Assembly (NCBI GenBank): GCA_037043455.1 | Contig: JAWPHD010001331.1 | Location: 1 to 64,000 of the forward strand | DNA from: Cyrtodaria siliqua | Lineage: Eukaryota; Mollusca; Bivalvia; Adapedonta; Hiatellidae | DNA: 64,000 nucleotides | Reading direction: 5' to 3' | Part shown: piece by piece, positions 23,209 through 34,481 of the stretch | How positions within the stretch are numbered: position 1 is the stretch's first letter | Layout: the number at the start of each line of letters is the position of its first letter | Program-made: the position numbers and the translations under genes | The notes under the pieces: generated by a model | The model's database searches: none | What the model was told of the DNA's origin: nothing | Seen by the model: the letters and a program-made list of their open reading frames with translations, nothing else

Positions 23209-23640
23209 AGTGTTTTCAAATATTCAGCTCTACTGTCAGCATGGGTGGTAGTGAAGTCTCCTTCTGTCAGTGAGTTGCCACAGTGGAAATATCCTCTGAA
23301 ATAGCTGTGCATATTTTCAGTAGAGCGTTTCAAGGTCATGGACCTCTTATTGAAGTGTTTCAAGTAATATTCAGCTCTACTGGCAGCATGGGTGTTAGTG
23401 AAGTGTCTTTCTGTCAGTGAGTTGCCACAGTGGAAATATCCTCTGAAATAGCTGTGCAGATTTTCAGTAGAGCGTTTCAAGGTCATGGACCTCTTATTGA
23501 AGTGTTTCAAGTAATATTCAGCTCTTCTGGCAGCATGTGTGGTAGTGAAGCCTCCTTCTGTCAGTGAGTTATCACAGTGGAAATATCCTTTGAAATAGCT
23601 GTGCAGATTTATATGCAAGTTGGCTAGTATATTAAGTGGG
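23209..23640 (-). repeat. 147-bp tandem repeat upstream of the deleted lectin, about 3 units
   Basis: Units repeat every 147 bp (TTTTCAGTAGAGCG starts at 23,314 and 23,461). Since 147 is 49 codons, the minus-strand frame stays open for 222 codons (23,205-23,873) with the repeat peptide HSYFRGYFHCGNSLTE. The copy number differs between modules: 1 at 6.7, 10.8, 19.3 and 21.9 kb, 2 at 32.6 kb, 3 here. No signal peptide or known domain, so I treat the frame as unproven. Each internal unit carries AAGGTCATGGACCTCTT, like the 3' hairpin of the AGCTCGA-type elements. Confidence 0.7.
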
Positions 23641-23879
23641 TGGTGTGATTTCGGAATAATTGTATGTGTTAGAGAACAGTAATTAAAACGAAATTTCAAA
23701 GATCTCCAAAACCACTGGTTTATTGGCCCTGCCTTTTTTCGAAGAAGGACATAGTAAGTCTCCATCAGCCAGTCTGTCAGTAAGATTAGCTTTATGTTTT
23801 GGTGTAAGAATGTCTGAAAATCACCCGTTTGTCCTGAAAAAGTTAAAATGCCTGTTCTTTGGATCAACAACAAATTTGG

Positions 23880-24434
23880 TTTACAGTTATACCAAAATAT
23901 AAAAAATTATTTTTCTGAATCCGCTAGAGAGATTTCAATGTTATTTTACCAAGGTTTGGTGGGGTGAGGGTGCTATATAGGAATCACTTTGTTCCGTTGC
24001 TTTGCGTACCATCCCATCCCGAAAATGTCCATTTACAAATAACAATTGAATAAATTTTATTCCTTTTTGGTATGATGATATGACATCAGAATCAAGACTT
24101 CATTATTTTACACTCCAATAATTATTTCTCCCTTTACGAAGTGGTGGAGATATTTTGTTTTTGCTCTGTCCGTATATTCGTCTGTCTGTCTGTCACAAAT
24201 GTTGTCGCCACTACTCCTCCTAAACTGCTTGTTGGATTTTGATGAAAATTGACAGGAAGCATTGTTATAGTGTCTAGTTATGCATATCGCCTTAATGTTT
24301 ATGTGCCCTGTCCACTGTCAAACTTACCTGAACTAGGTTGTGCTGTGGGGGACATCTGTTTTTCTCAAAAAAAATGGGGGACATCTGTTTTTCTCAAAAA
24401 AAATAGTCACCTCCACTAATTTTAACAAGAGTTA
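23880..24434. other. Non-coding part of duplication B with a shortened TGTCTCCC repeat
   Basis: Equivalent to 11,160-12,005 but lacking roughly 360 bp present in copy A. No gene is seen. Confidence 0.5.
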
Positions 24435-24449
24435 TGGACCTTTTTGGAT

Positions 24450-25968
24450 TTTTATGCCCACGCAGGGAGACATATAGTAATGGCACTGTCCTTGCCTGGG
24501 TCCGTCCGTCTGAACTCGTGTCTCGGCCATATTCCTCGGAAACTACTGAAGGGAATTTCGTCAGACTTCACACAAATGTACATTACAATGAGAAGGTATG
24601 TCGCGCGCGCAAGAATCATGACCTAATCTCAAAGGTCAAGGTCACACATTGAGGTCAAGGTAAAAATATCATGAAAAAATTCATTACTTGGAAACTACTG
24701 AAGGGAGTTGCGTCAAACTTCACCCAAATGTTCATCACATTGAGAAGGTGTGATGTGTGCAAGCCTCAAAGGTCAAAAAATCGTAAAAAAAATTATGTTT
24801 CAGCTATTACTTGGAAAGTACTGAAGGGAGCTGCGTCAAACTTCACACAAATGTTCATCTCAATGAGAAGGTGTGTCATGAGCAAGAATCATGTCACTAC
24901 CTCAAAAGTCAAGGTCACAGTTGGAGGTCAAAGGTAAAAAATCGTAAAAAAATTCATGTCTCGGCCATTATTTAGAAACTACTAAAAGTCAAACTTAACA
25001 CAAATGTTCATCACATTGAGAAAGTGTGTCGCGCGCAAGAATCATGTAGGTGCCTCAAAGGTTTAGGTCATAGTTGGAGGTCAAAGGTCATTTTTTCGTG
25101 GCAACCATTAGTCTAAACTACTCGATTGAATTGCGTCGAAACTTCACACAAATGTTCATCACAATTAGGGTTGGATACCATTAAAAATGAAACGGAACGG
25201 TACCGGTACCAACGAAACGGTACGGTATTTAAACAGTACTGTTAACGATACCACATGAATCAACAGTGACAGTTGAAACCCATCTTCGATCAGTTTGCTT
25301 GACAAAATCGGTCTTATTTTCGTACTTGATTTTCAGTTATTTTCTGCTTTAAAGTTACATTTTTTTGTTATTTCATGTTCAGTTACATATTTATTGTGAG
25401 TTTCTTGTGTTTTAATTCCATTTAAATGTCGGAAAAAGAGAATACGTATCCAGATGCGTGCCTCACTACTAGACTGGTTCCACTTTATAAAGTGTGCCAT
25501 AGACGATGACCTTGGTTCCATAAAGCGTGTAAATTATGTTCTATAAATAGATGTGGTGTCTCGATTAAATTGCTAGATTCTACACAGCAAAATAATGCCA
25601 GTGAATCGCATGCTATGTGAGTCTGGGTGTAAATATTTAAACAAAATGACGACACGCTGATAGTTCATTGCGATCATGGCGGTTTGGAGCTATTCGCTGC
25701 CAGAACATTTTCAAAATAAGGTAGACACATTTTTCCAAATAACCAATAAGGGTACCAGGTTTTTTATAAATGGGTAAATACCGGTTCCCAGTGAAATGTG
25801 AAATGGTATGAAACCAGCACCGGATACCGGTGTCCTACCCTAATCACAATGAGAAGGTGTGTCTTGTGCAAGAATGATGTCAGTGCCTCAAAGGTCACGG
25901 TCACAGTTAGGCAGATGGTTTTCAGTGGGGGCATCCGTGTGCCATGGACACATTTCTTGTTTCTGTCC
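24450..25968 (+). mobile_element. TTTATGCCC...TTCTTGTTT non-autonomous element (copy B)
   Basis: Paralogue of 12,010-13,892, with fewer internal units. It ends in a hairpin (TGTGCCATGGACACA) followed by TTTCTTGTTT. Contains the hAT MITE at 25,166-25,842. Confidence 0.55.
25166..25842. mobile_element. hAT-type MITE (copy B)
   Basis: Flanked by the 8-bp duplication ATCACAAT at 25,158-25,165 and 25,843-25,850. Ends TAGGGTTGGATACC and GTGTCCTACCCTA. Orthologous in position to 13,098-13,767. Confidence 0.8.
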
Positions 25969-27721
25969 TGAGCAAGTGACATATCTCAAGATATGAGAAT
26001 TTCTTGTTTGCAAAATAACTTTAAGATTTTCTCCAAATTTGATGTAAAGCCTTCTACTTTAATAAGACCTTTGACAAGTCCAATAATGATCAAACATTGA
26101 CACATGCCTTACTAAATTATTGCTCTTGATTATAGAACAAATGCAAATTTCAGCTTATACACAATAAGTTAAGTAACAGATTCCGACTTTCATCAAATGT
26201 AGTGTGAGGCTTTATATCAATAAGATATGTGACAAGTTTGACACTTGCCTTACTGAGTTTTTGCACCTGATTATTGAAAAAAATGGCAAATTTCAGCTTG
26301 AGTATGCAATAACTTCGACAAACGGATTGCGATTTTCACCAAATTTTGTGTAAGGCTTTATATCAGTAAGAGTTATTGCCCTTGATTTTTGAAAAAAAAA
26401 GAAAACTTTCAGCTTGTGAACACCATAACAGTAAGTAAATGGGTTCCGATTTTCAACAAATTTGGTGTGTCGTTTTATATCTAAGTTCAACAATGCCAAA
26501 ATTGAGGGCACCACCACAAGAATATTTACAAAACAGTATGTATATAAGTATGTAAATAAATCACTGGGGGTGTAATGTTGCTTTTAACGATCCATCAGCC
26601 ATATCACGAAAGTGTCTACTTGAAGCAGTCAGCTCCATGCTCAACTTAATAGCGCTGCTACACTGGAATACCACGCCAAAGAAACAATGCGATACCCCAC
26701 TCAGTCACATTATACTGACATCTGGTCATCTGCTGACAGCGATGACAAGGTCTTTGTGCTTAGGATCTTGAATGGAATGTTGGCATGTATTCAAACAATA
26801 TTTATTATTGAGAGTTCGGAAAAACTTGAAAAGGGTGAAAGAATTATCAAAATCATATACATGACCATTTGAAGTTTATTCTAGAACTAATATGTGCGCC
26901 ACCATTATGGGGACAAAGACATCTTGATAAATATCATTTTTAAAGCAAAGGAATGCAAAATGCTTAACTGGTCATATAATGCATTATTTAGAGGTTAATA
27001 TATGGCTGTGGTGTGCCTTTTGCTGATAATGGCACACCTAGTGCCGTATATTTGCCTTTTACCTAACTATAAATGGAGATGAAGAATAAGAACAACAGGA
27101 GCATTTTTATGACAAAATAGGCCTACATCGACATCGACAAAGCGTACAAATTGGTTTAATTTATTTACAGCTATTTAGCAATCTATTAAATTTATAAATT
27201 ACATTCATTTAGTTTCTTGTCTGAGTTTAAAAACCATATCTTTCACTGAAATGATATATTTCAACATTTTAACGTTTATTATCTCAATACGATGTCCTGA
27301 TGTTGCTTGATAACATCAATGTCATCGCTTGCGGACAGTCTGTTGCTACTGTGCCGATTTCCCATAATCCATATTGGCACAGTGTGCCGATTATGGATTT
27401 TGAAATAGGACTGATATTCATTGTTTTTCTACTAAAATATGTTACTATTTACAGAAGGTATGTAATAATACACTTTAGTTATGTATTTCTCTTACAGTTG
27501 CTCTGGTTTTGTGTCCTATGTATAAGTCAGTAAATGTTCATATTGATAAATATTCCATGTAATTATGTGATAATTTTAAAGTGATATGTCATAGTTCTCA
27601 AAATGTCGCCTTCCATATCTGTTTTAAAAGAACCTTCAAATGGTCAGGTATTTTGTTTATCAACCAATTTTGATCATTCTTTCACTATTTTCCAAGGTTC
27701 ATATACATCCTTAAAAAGTCC
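25969..27721. other. Non-coding part of duplication B
   Basis: Matches 13,893-15,650. It includes the palindrome near 27,000 (TATGGCTGTGGTGTGCC...GGCACACCTAGTGCCGTATA) and CCTTAAAAAGTCC units leading into the TTAA element. No gene is seen. Confidence 0.45.
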
Positions 27722-27725
27722 TTAA

Positions 27726-28230
27726 AGGGACACTGTCGGTAACTTTTAGCTTATAAACACACACTAATTATGTTCGCAAACATTACACACCAAACATTAC
27801 TGAATATTTACTAATTAAAGCAGGATTGTTTGATGGAATTCAGTCGCGGTACAAAAAAAAAGAGAAACCATTTCGGGCGTTTGAACTCGCAGCCCAAACT
27901 AAAATTACACTCGCGGTAATAATAGTGAACGTAAAGTGGTCAGCCTAGCTCCCAACTGAGCTTAGCGGGCAATACATATTACGCACTAAATACTATGGTC
28001 AAAACCTAATGCGCTAGTGGAAGTCACGTGATCGCAGAAAAGGTAAATACGGTGGGTCCCACTTTATTTACAAATAATAATTTAAGCTTTTTTTTTTTCA
28101 AACTCACGAATGTATTACTACAGACTTCTTAGTGTCTATGCTCATGTTTTCATGTATATATTTCACTGAATAAAAGTCAGACAGTTATTTGGTTATGCTC
28201 CATATCTGCTTACTTACGGACAGTGTCCCT
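27726..28230 (-). mobile_element. TTAA-flanked element with internal tRNA-like head (piggyBac-type MITE)
   Basis: A 505-bp element between TTAA at 27,722-27,725 and 28,231-28,234. Ends are AGGGACACTGTC(G/C)GTAA and the complement TTACGGACAGTGTCCCT. On the minus strand it contains an A-box-like TAAGCTCAGTTGGGAGC (about 27,955) and a B-box-like GAGTTCAAACGCC (about 27,880), as in a tRNA-derived SINE. The matching site in segmental copy A (near 15,658) is empty with a single TTAA, showing precise insertion after the duplication. A second full copy is at 60,453. No transposase. Confidence 0.85.
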
Positions 28231-28234
28231 TTAA

Positions 28235-29728
28235 ATTTCAGAAGTAGCCTTTAAAAGTCCTTAAATCCACTTTAGCCTTAAAAAGTCCTTAAATTCTGAC
28301 AAAACATCATTAAAGGTCCTTGAAATTCATAATTAGTTGATTAATTATACAAGAGGAATAATATCTGACATAGTTTTAAAAAAATCGGCAAAAAAAAAAA
28401 ATTTGCCGATATTTTAATCATGGCCGATAATAAAATAACAGTTAACCGGGCCTTAAAATCGGTTATTAGGGCTTTAAAAGTCCTTAAATTTCATAATGAT
28501 AATTCTGTATGAACCATGTTTTCAGACCTCTCAATAATAAAGCTTTAAAGAATTGTTTGGATAGATGCTAACATTTTCATTAATGAATGAAATTACACCA
28601 GAGGGTTTGGTAATGACAGGTTGTCGCATATTGCAGGTGACCTCACATGCAAGTTTGTTATCGGTCAAAATAAAGTCAATATTTTTAATTCTTGCCCACT
28701 CGCTTCTAACATTTGCCACATTATTGTTCAGTATTGTCTTCCATGCAGGTTTTTGAAGAAGTAAATTCTACCTAGGTTAATTTGTGGCATGCCACCTCCA
28801 ATTATATTCTATGCTCAATGGACATGCAGATATTTTTTATTTGTGATAAAAGCCAAACAAAAAATGTCATGTATTTGGCAAAGTTGATCTGTATGGGAGG
28901 GCTGTGTCAAATTGTCTATAAAAAAACAACATGTATTTTGTGATTAGCTATTGTATTCAAATGATCATTATTAAATTCAAATTTAATTTGTCACTATTCG
29001 TACAGGGTGTCTTTTGGTGTAGTTATTATTATCATGTATAAGTAAGTATCCATAAAATTAGACAAAATTAAGTAGATTTCATTTTGAAAATTGTTGTTTG
29101 ATTGAAGGCCTGTATGTGTATAGAATGCTATGCCTTATATTAATTGTATGATAACTTGATTGCAACATCTGTATTTTGTCACAACAGTTTACCGACAAAG
29201 TTGCAACAAAAACAGACAAAAATCTCAAATATTTTAGTAAAGTGGATTTTTGGTATACATTCACCCTGCATCAGGGGCCATTTCCAAACCATCCCATGCA
29301 AGTTCCTTCATTAAAAATCTTTAATCACGGTGGTGAAACCACGTGACTTTGTTTGTGTTCACGACAAAAAATTATCAACAAAGCTCTCAATTCAGGTACG
29401 TTTTTGCTTCATTACTTTCTTAATACTAAATGAATTTTAATCAACTAAAGCGCACATGCCCCTTCAAAGTGAGCCCTTTCCCCTGCCACAAAAATATATT
29501 CGATATGTCCAATATTTTCTGAGATTAACCTCCCCAAAATGCTTTCTTAAATTTCCAGGACTTTGGGAGGGCTAGTCTCGGAAAGTACTGGAAAATGCAA
29601 TTTTTTAGTACCAATTGATTGCTATTACTATTGACTTACTTTTTACACTTCCATTTATTTCTGGTTAAAGGGACACTTGGCAATCTTAAAGTGTATATCA
29701 AGTATTTAAATTAGCTCGAGTTATTAGC
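28235..29728. other. Non-coding part of duplication B
   Basis: Continues the match to 15,660-17,187, including the CCTTAAAAAGTCC units up to about 28,490. Conserved short frames here mirror copy A and are not supported as genes. Confidence 0.45.
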
Positions 29729-29925
29729 CTTTAACCCGCTACATATATATAATGGACTGTTCTTTCTTTGAATTAAGACCATTCCATTTATGTGACAAAG
29801 GGGTGTTTTGGGGGAAATGACTGACTCAGCAACTGGACATTGTAAACCCTGATCTCTCGCAGGCTGATCTGGGTTTAAAATTGACGCAAAGGCTATTATA
29901 GTCATGCTTAGTGGGTTAAGGGTTA
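29729..29925. mobile_element. MITE family A
   Basis: Ends TTTAACCCGCTACATATATA and TAGTGGGTTAAGGGTTAA. Orthologous to 17,188-17,384, again nested between two halves of an AAAGGGACACWTGGCAATCTT MITE. Confidence 0.65.
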
Positions 29926-30283
29926 ATCCATTTTCACAATTTATTTTGCGGTATTTCTATTTCTGGTTAAAGGGACACATGGCAATCTTTAAGTATTTAT
30001 CAGATATTTAAATTAGCTTGTCATTAAACCATTTTCATTTACAGAATTTATTTTACTGTAGCTTATTATTAACAAATTCAGGATGACTTACACATCATAA
30101 CTAAAATGACTTTTTAAATAATTCAGTAACACAACATGAATGTCTACAAACAAGTTTTATTTACAAAGAATATGAAATTAATGTAGTACAAAGTAACGGA
30201 AACAAATATATTGTACAAAATAAATACTGCTTTTATTTTATCTTAAACAAAGCTGGATAGCTATTTCCATTATCACAACCATT

Positions 30284-31240
30284 TTTAGCTCGACTGATCA
30301 AAGATCAGCAGAGCTTATGCCGTGGTGCGGCGTCCGGCGTCCGTCTGACCGTCTATCCGGCTGTCTGTCAGTCTGTCTGTAATTTTTTTTTGTAGCTACT
30401 ACTCCTCTGAAACTACTGAATGGATTTTCATGAAACTTTACAGAAATGTTGCCCATGAAGTCTAGTTGATCCTAGCAAAAATTCATTTTGATGTGAAATC
30501 CAAGATGGCCGCCAAATCTAAAAATAGTTTTTTAAAAAACAAGTTTGTAGCGACTTCTTCTTGAAAACTGTAAGTGATATTGTTATGGGACTTTTTCTAA
30601 AATGATCAGCATGACATGATGTTTGTCCTTGTCAAAAATTGTTTTGATTCAACGTTAAACATTGCTGCCAGTGGCCATCTTTGTTTACATAGAGTTATAT
30701 AGTAAAAACTTGTAGCGACTTCTTCTTTGAAACTACTTGGCGGATTTTCATGAAACTTTACAGGAATGTCGCTCTTAATGTCTAATTGATCCTAGCAAAA
30801 TTTCAGATTGGCCAGAAATTCAAGATGGCCGCCACAGCTAAAAATAGATTTTTAAAAAATAAGTTTGTAGCGACTACGTCTTGAAAACTATAAGTGATAT
30901 TGATATGGGACTTTTTGTAAAATGATCAGCATGGCATGATGGTTATCCGAGTCAAACATTATTTTGATTCGACGTTAAACATGGCTGCCAGAGGCCATCT
31001 TTGTTTACATAGAGTTATATAATGAAAACTACTCCTCTGAAACTACTTGACGGATTTTCATGAAACTTCACAGGAATGTTGCTCTTGATATCTAATTGAT
31101 CCTAGCAAAATTTCAGGTCGGCCGGAAATTCCAGATGGCCACCACGGCTAAAAATAAATTTTCCAAAAAGAAGTCTGTAGCGACTACTTCCTGAAATCAA
31201 AATCAATTAGTAGAGCTTCAAGGTCATTGACCTCTTGTTT
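30284..31240 (+). mobile_element. AGCTCGACTGATCAAAGATCAGC-type non-autonomous element
   Basis: Begins TTTTTAGCTCGACTGATC and ends with a hairpin (AAGGTCATTGACC) then TCTTGTTTT. Inside are about 280-bp tandem units with GGATTTTCATGAAACTT, CAGGAATGTTGCTC and AAGATGGCCGCCA. The paralogous point in copy A (17,741) lacks it, so about 1.03 kb (30,281-31,311) was added to copy B between CACAAC and ATTAATC. Relatives lie at 35.2 and 37.9 kb. Confidence 0.7.
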
Positions 31241-31432
31241 TAAATAATTGAATCTTTTGAAGGCTTCAGGTCTTAAGACATATTACTATTGTTATTAGGT
31301 CTGTGGAAATGCACATTAATCTTTCTGTCACTAATAATTTATACATCATGTGATTGGTATCCAGCATATAGTTTATTAATAGTCAAACTATTCTTGTCTT
31401 AGTCCCTCTCAATGATGACGTTTGTCACATGA

Positions 31433-32347
31433 TTATGCTGAGACTTCACGGATGAAATGCCATGTACCTGTGCATGGATAGGTCCTCCATTTTCTGGCAC
31501 TGTTTTCTATTTTGCACAGATAACTAGTACTTGGTTGCCCTGTATTCCAGTTGGAGTAAGGTGTTGGGTCTTTCCCATATGTATATTCCCATGGGGAGGG
31601 CACAGTCTTCCGCTCTCCATCCATCCATATATATGCTGTACCCTGGTTGTGACTACGGAGTAGGGCATGCACGTCCTCAGTTTTGGTTTGACTGTTTATG
31701 TTCACCACATGCCCGCCATCTTTCTGACATGTTGCTTCAGCAGAGGCTTTATTCATCTGAGTGTTGGAGAGTTTTAAGCAGAATCCATGTTGTGTGTAAT
31801 TATAGTCCTCTCTGCATATTCCTTCACATAACTTTGACTCAGTCTCAGTTTTGCTCTCCCCTGTTGTCATACATAGGGTTGTATTGTATCCACACATTCT
31901 GGTTCGCGTGATCATGCTGAATGTTCCCCTTTTTTTCGCAACACAGTCTGTCCATTGCGACCAGTCTGAACACGGATGAAGTCGACACATTTCATTAAAT
32001 ATTTCTTCCTTCACATTCTGCATCTTTGCTGCAAGGCTCTGATTTACGTTGGCTATTCCCTCTTCCAGGTTTTGAGACATTTTGGCTATTTCCTCTTCCG
32101 TGTTTTGCGAAGTTTTGGCTATTTCCTCTTTCATGTTTTGCGAAGTTTTGGCTTTTTCTTCTTCCATGTTTATCAAGGTTTTTCCAATCAGTCTTAACAA
32201 TGGTTTGTTGAACTTCGTCCCGATGTCAAAAAGAGTTTTGCCTTCCATTTTATCATAGGCCACCTCATTCGTATCACTGATCGGATTTCCATTTCCAAGA
32301 CTTCCAAGTACACAGATCAACACTAACATCCACAGAAGTGTATTCAT
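31433..32347 (-). CDS. TSP1/C-type lectin-like protein, copy 5, lacking the last CTLD cysteine
   Basis: Intronless, 304 residues from the ATG at 32347. Signal peptide (TLLWMLVLICVLG). Coiled coil with three 11-residue units (AKTSQNMKEEI, AKTSQNTEEEI, AKMSQNLEEGI) rather than two. TSP1 with WSQW and RTRMC. CTLD resembling copy 3. Its final segment reads HFIREVSA where all other copies have FIC(E/D)V: the codon is CGT instead of TGT. In CTLDs that cysteine pairs with the one in EATC, so a core disulphide should be lost. KLSNTQ replaces KFFNTR. The frame is intact, so it is either an altered functional gene or an early pseudogene. Confidence 0.85.
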   Translation of the reverse strand: MNTLLWMLVLICVLGSLGNGNPISDTNEVAYDKMEGKTLFDIGTKFNKPLLRLIGKTLINMEEEKAKTSQNMKEEIAKTSQNTEEEIAKMSQNLEEGIANVNQSLAAKMQNVKEEIFNEMCRLHPCSDWSQWTDCVAKKRGTFSMITRTRMCGYNTTLCMTTGESKTETESKLCEGICREDYNYTQHGFCLKLSNTQMNKASAEATCQKDGGHVVNINSQTKTEDVHALLRSHNQGTAYIWMDGERKTVPSPWEYTYGKDPTPYSNWNTGQPSTSYLCKIENSARKWRTYPCTGTWHFIREVSA

Positions 32348-32449
32348 TTTGATTTTGTTAAATTCAGAGTTAATTGTTAACAAAAATGTTTATTCTTCTC
32401 TCCGTAAAACTGATTCTCAGATATAACTGTTAATGTTGAGATTTATCAA

Positions 32450-32455
32450 TTTATA
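32450..32455 (-). promoter_or_regulatory. TATA box of lectin copy 5
   Basis: TATAAATTG on the minus strand about 105 bp upstream of the ATG; single, as in copy 2. The following GATAAATCTCAAC differs slightly from the consensus of the other copies. Confidence 0.55.
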
Positions 32456-32574
32456 CTATCCTGGCAAAAATGCTAACAGGAAGAGTTTCAGTTTGTTTTA
32501 AGGATAACAAAATATAGAAATATTATTGGATGATTTTTCAAGAGTGTTTATAAGTGTATTATTCTAGAGTTTAT

Positions 32575-32880
32575 TAAAGTGTTTTCAAATATTCAGTTCT
32601 ACTGGCAGCATGGGTGTTAGTGAAGTCTCCTTCTGTCAGTGAGTTATCACAGTGGAAATATCCTCTGAAATAGCTGTGCAGATTTTCAGTAGAGCGTTTC
32701 AAGGTCATGGACCTCTTATTGAAGTGTTTCAAGTTATATTCAGCTCTACTGGCAGCATGGATGGTAGTGAAGCCTCCTTCTGTCAGTGAGTTGTCACAGT
32801 GAAAATATCCTCTGAAATAGCTTTGCAGATTTATATGGAAGTTGGCTAGTATATTAAATGGGTAGTGTTCATTCAGATTA
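32575..32880 (-). repeat. 147-bp tandem repeat, about 2 units
   Basis: Same unit as at 23.2 kb, present about twice, upstream of lectin copy 5. The conceptual frame 32,574-33,053 runs through it and into the next repeat, which argues that the frame is incidental. Confidence 0.65.
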
Positions 32881-32904
32881 ATTATATGTTTTAGAGAACA
32901 TTTC

Positions 32905-33235
32905 AAGGATCTCCAAACAGCTTGTTTATTGGCCCCTGCTTTACAAAATCTGAAGATCTCCAAAACCACTGGTTTAATGGCCATTGCTTTACAAAATTTC
33001 AAAGATCTCCAAAACCACTGATTTATTCTGGCCCCTGCTTTACAAAATTTCAAAGATCTCCAAAACCACTGGTTTATTGGCCCCTGCTTTACAAAATGTC
33101 AAAGATCTCCAAAACCACTGGTTTATTGGCCCCTGCTTTACAAAATGTCAAAGATCTCCAAAACCACTGGTTTATAAAATGTCAAAAATCTCCAAAACCA
33201 CTGGTTTATTCTGGCCCCTGTTTTACAAAAAAGGG
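32905..33235. repeat. Minisatellite of about 50 bp
   Basis: About six imperfect units with AAAGATCTCCAAAACCACTG, GTTTATTGGCCCCTGC and TTTACAAAAT. The single-copy version of this sentence occurs in every lectin upstream module (for example 10,960), so the array arose by local amplification here. Confidence 0.7.
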
Positions 33236-33274
33236 TAAAAATCATAGTAAGTCTCCATCAGCAGATGTAGAATA

Positions 33275-33420
33275 TAGAATAGACTAGAATATAGAATAGA
33301 CTAGAATATAGAATAGAATATAGGATAGAATATAGAATAGAATGTAGAATAGAATTTAGAATAGAATAAGTTTATTTTCCAATCATGGGCCATATAGCAT
33401 ACAGTTACCTAGTTAACAAT
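33275..33420. repeat. AGAATAT microsatellite next to a SINE/LINE-tail-like sequence
   Basis: Repeated GAATATAGAATAGA units run to about 33,368, followed by AAGTTTATTTTCCAATCATG. This pattern suggests the simple-repeat tail of a non-LTR element on the minus strand. Assignment is tentative. Confidence 0.45.
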
Positions 33421-33960
33421 ACAATACCACATAGTTTAATATTGCAAGTCAACAAACAAAAGCTTGATTTTTGATTAGAAAAGGAAACCTGGACAGTTTT
33501 ACTATAACAGACTTAAATAGATCTATTGAGTATTTATAATTAAAAAAAATGTTGGCTGTATTTATAACGATTATATTTGCACCGCCACCCTATAATTTCT
33601 AGACTTGGAGAACCCTGATTATATGACCTGAACAACTGGATAAGAGTTTTGATAAACGGTTTTATTGCATACGTGTTTACAATCTCCGTTTACTTTCAAT
33701 GTAACAGGAAACATCAATATTCGCCCATATTGACGTGTAGTAAAGTCATATTGGGTGTGTAATGTATACTCATTCGTGATTGGTGCACTTTTCTGTTCAT
33801 GTCAAAGGAAGTATGTCACGTGATGTAAACAATGTTGATTTCATTGTGAAAATTACCATTATGTAATGACAATATGTTTGTTTCAATAAATGTTTTTCGT
33901 GAAAATTAAATGTTACAACCTATTTTATTCTCTCTAATTTAAAAATGCATATGCAATAAA
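33421..33960. other. Spacer, no feature seen
   Basis: AT-rich, no supported gene or repeat. Confidence 0.4.
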
Positions 33961-34089
33961 AAGGTTATTAGATTTATATTGGGATATATGCACTCGTTCT
34001 TTTGCGCATAAATATTGCGCTCCTAAAGTCGCACAATATCAATACGCAAAAGAACTTGTGCATATATCCCAGTACATATCTAATAACCT
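33961..34089. repeat. Fold-back repeat (about 60-bp arms)
   Basis: Left arm AGGTTATTAGAT...GGGATATATGCAC...GTTCTTTTGCG is mirrored by CGCAAAAGAAC...GTGCATATATCCC...ATCTAATAACCT, with a loop of about 8 bases. Arms are imperfect but clearly complementary. Probably a small fold-back element. Confidence 0.75.
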
Positions 34090-34481
34090 ATAATTATGGT
34101 GTAATGTTGCCATTATTTGGTGGGTTAGTATCTTTAATGATACGATGTACCAACCTAACATAACTGTTTATACAAGGAAGCATAGGGAATCTCTATTTAT
34201 GTTGGGGTGACCTATGATGAATATATTAATTATATTTGTAAGTTAATTGGGAATTGATGCGGTTTTAATAGCTGAAACAATTATCATAAGCATCTACTCA
34301 ACGCTGCTTGAGTAAAACACCTGACCTAATTAAGCTCTTGTCTTAGTTAATTGACATTTTAACAACTTCTTGATTGCTTGAAGGGGGTACTAAAAAAACT
34401 GAAGTAAACAATGTGTATCAGTTGCTGTTTAATGTTTTAAGAAATAAAAAAATAATAAAGCGACACAGGGTAATCTTGATA

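Larger units (their letters stand above)
23092..32390. repeat. Segmental duplication, copy B
   Basis: Paralogous to 10,650-18,960. It starts at the deletion junction of the lectin remnant and ends with lectin copy 5. See copy A for shared and private insertions. The upstream part near 32.4-32.8 kb resembles 10.6 and 23.1 kb rather than 19.0 kb, suggesting later exchange between copies. Confidence 0.85.
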
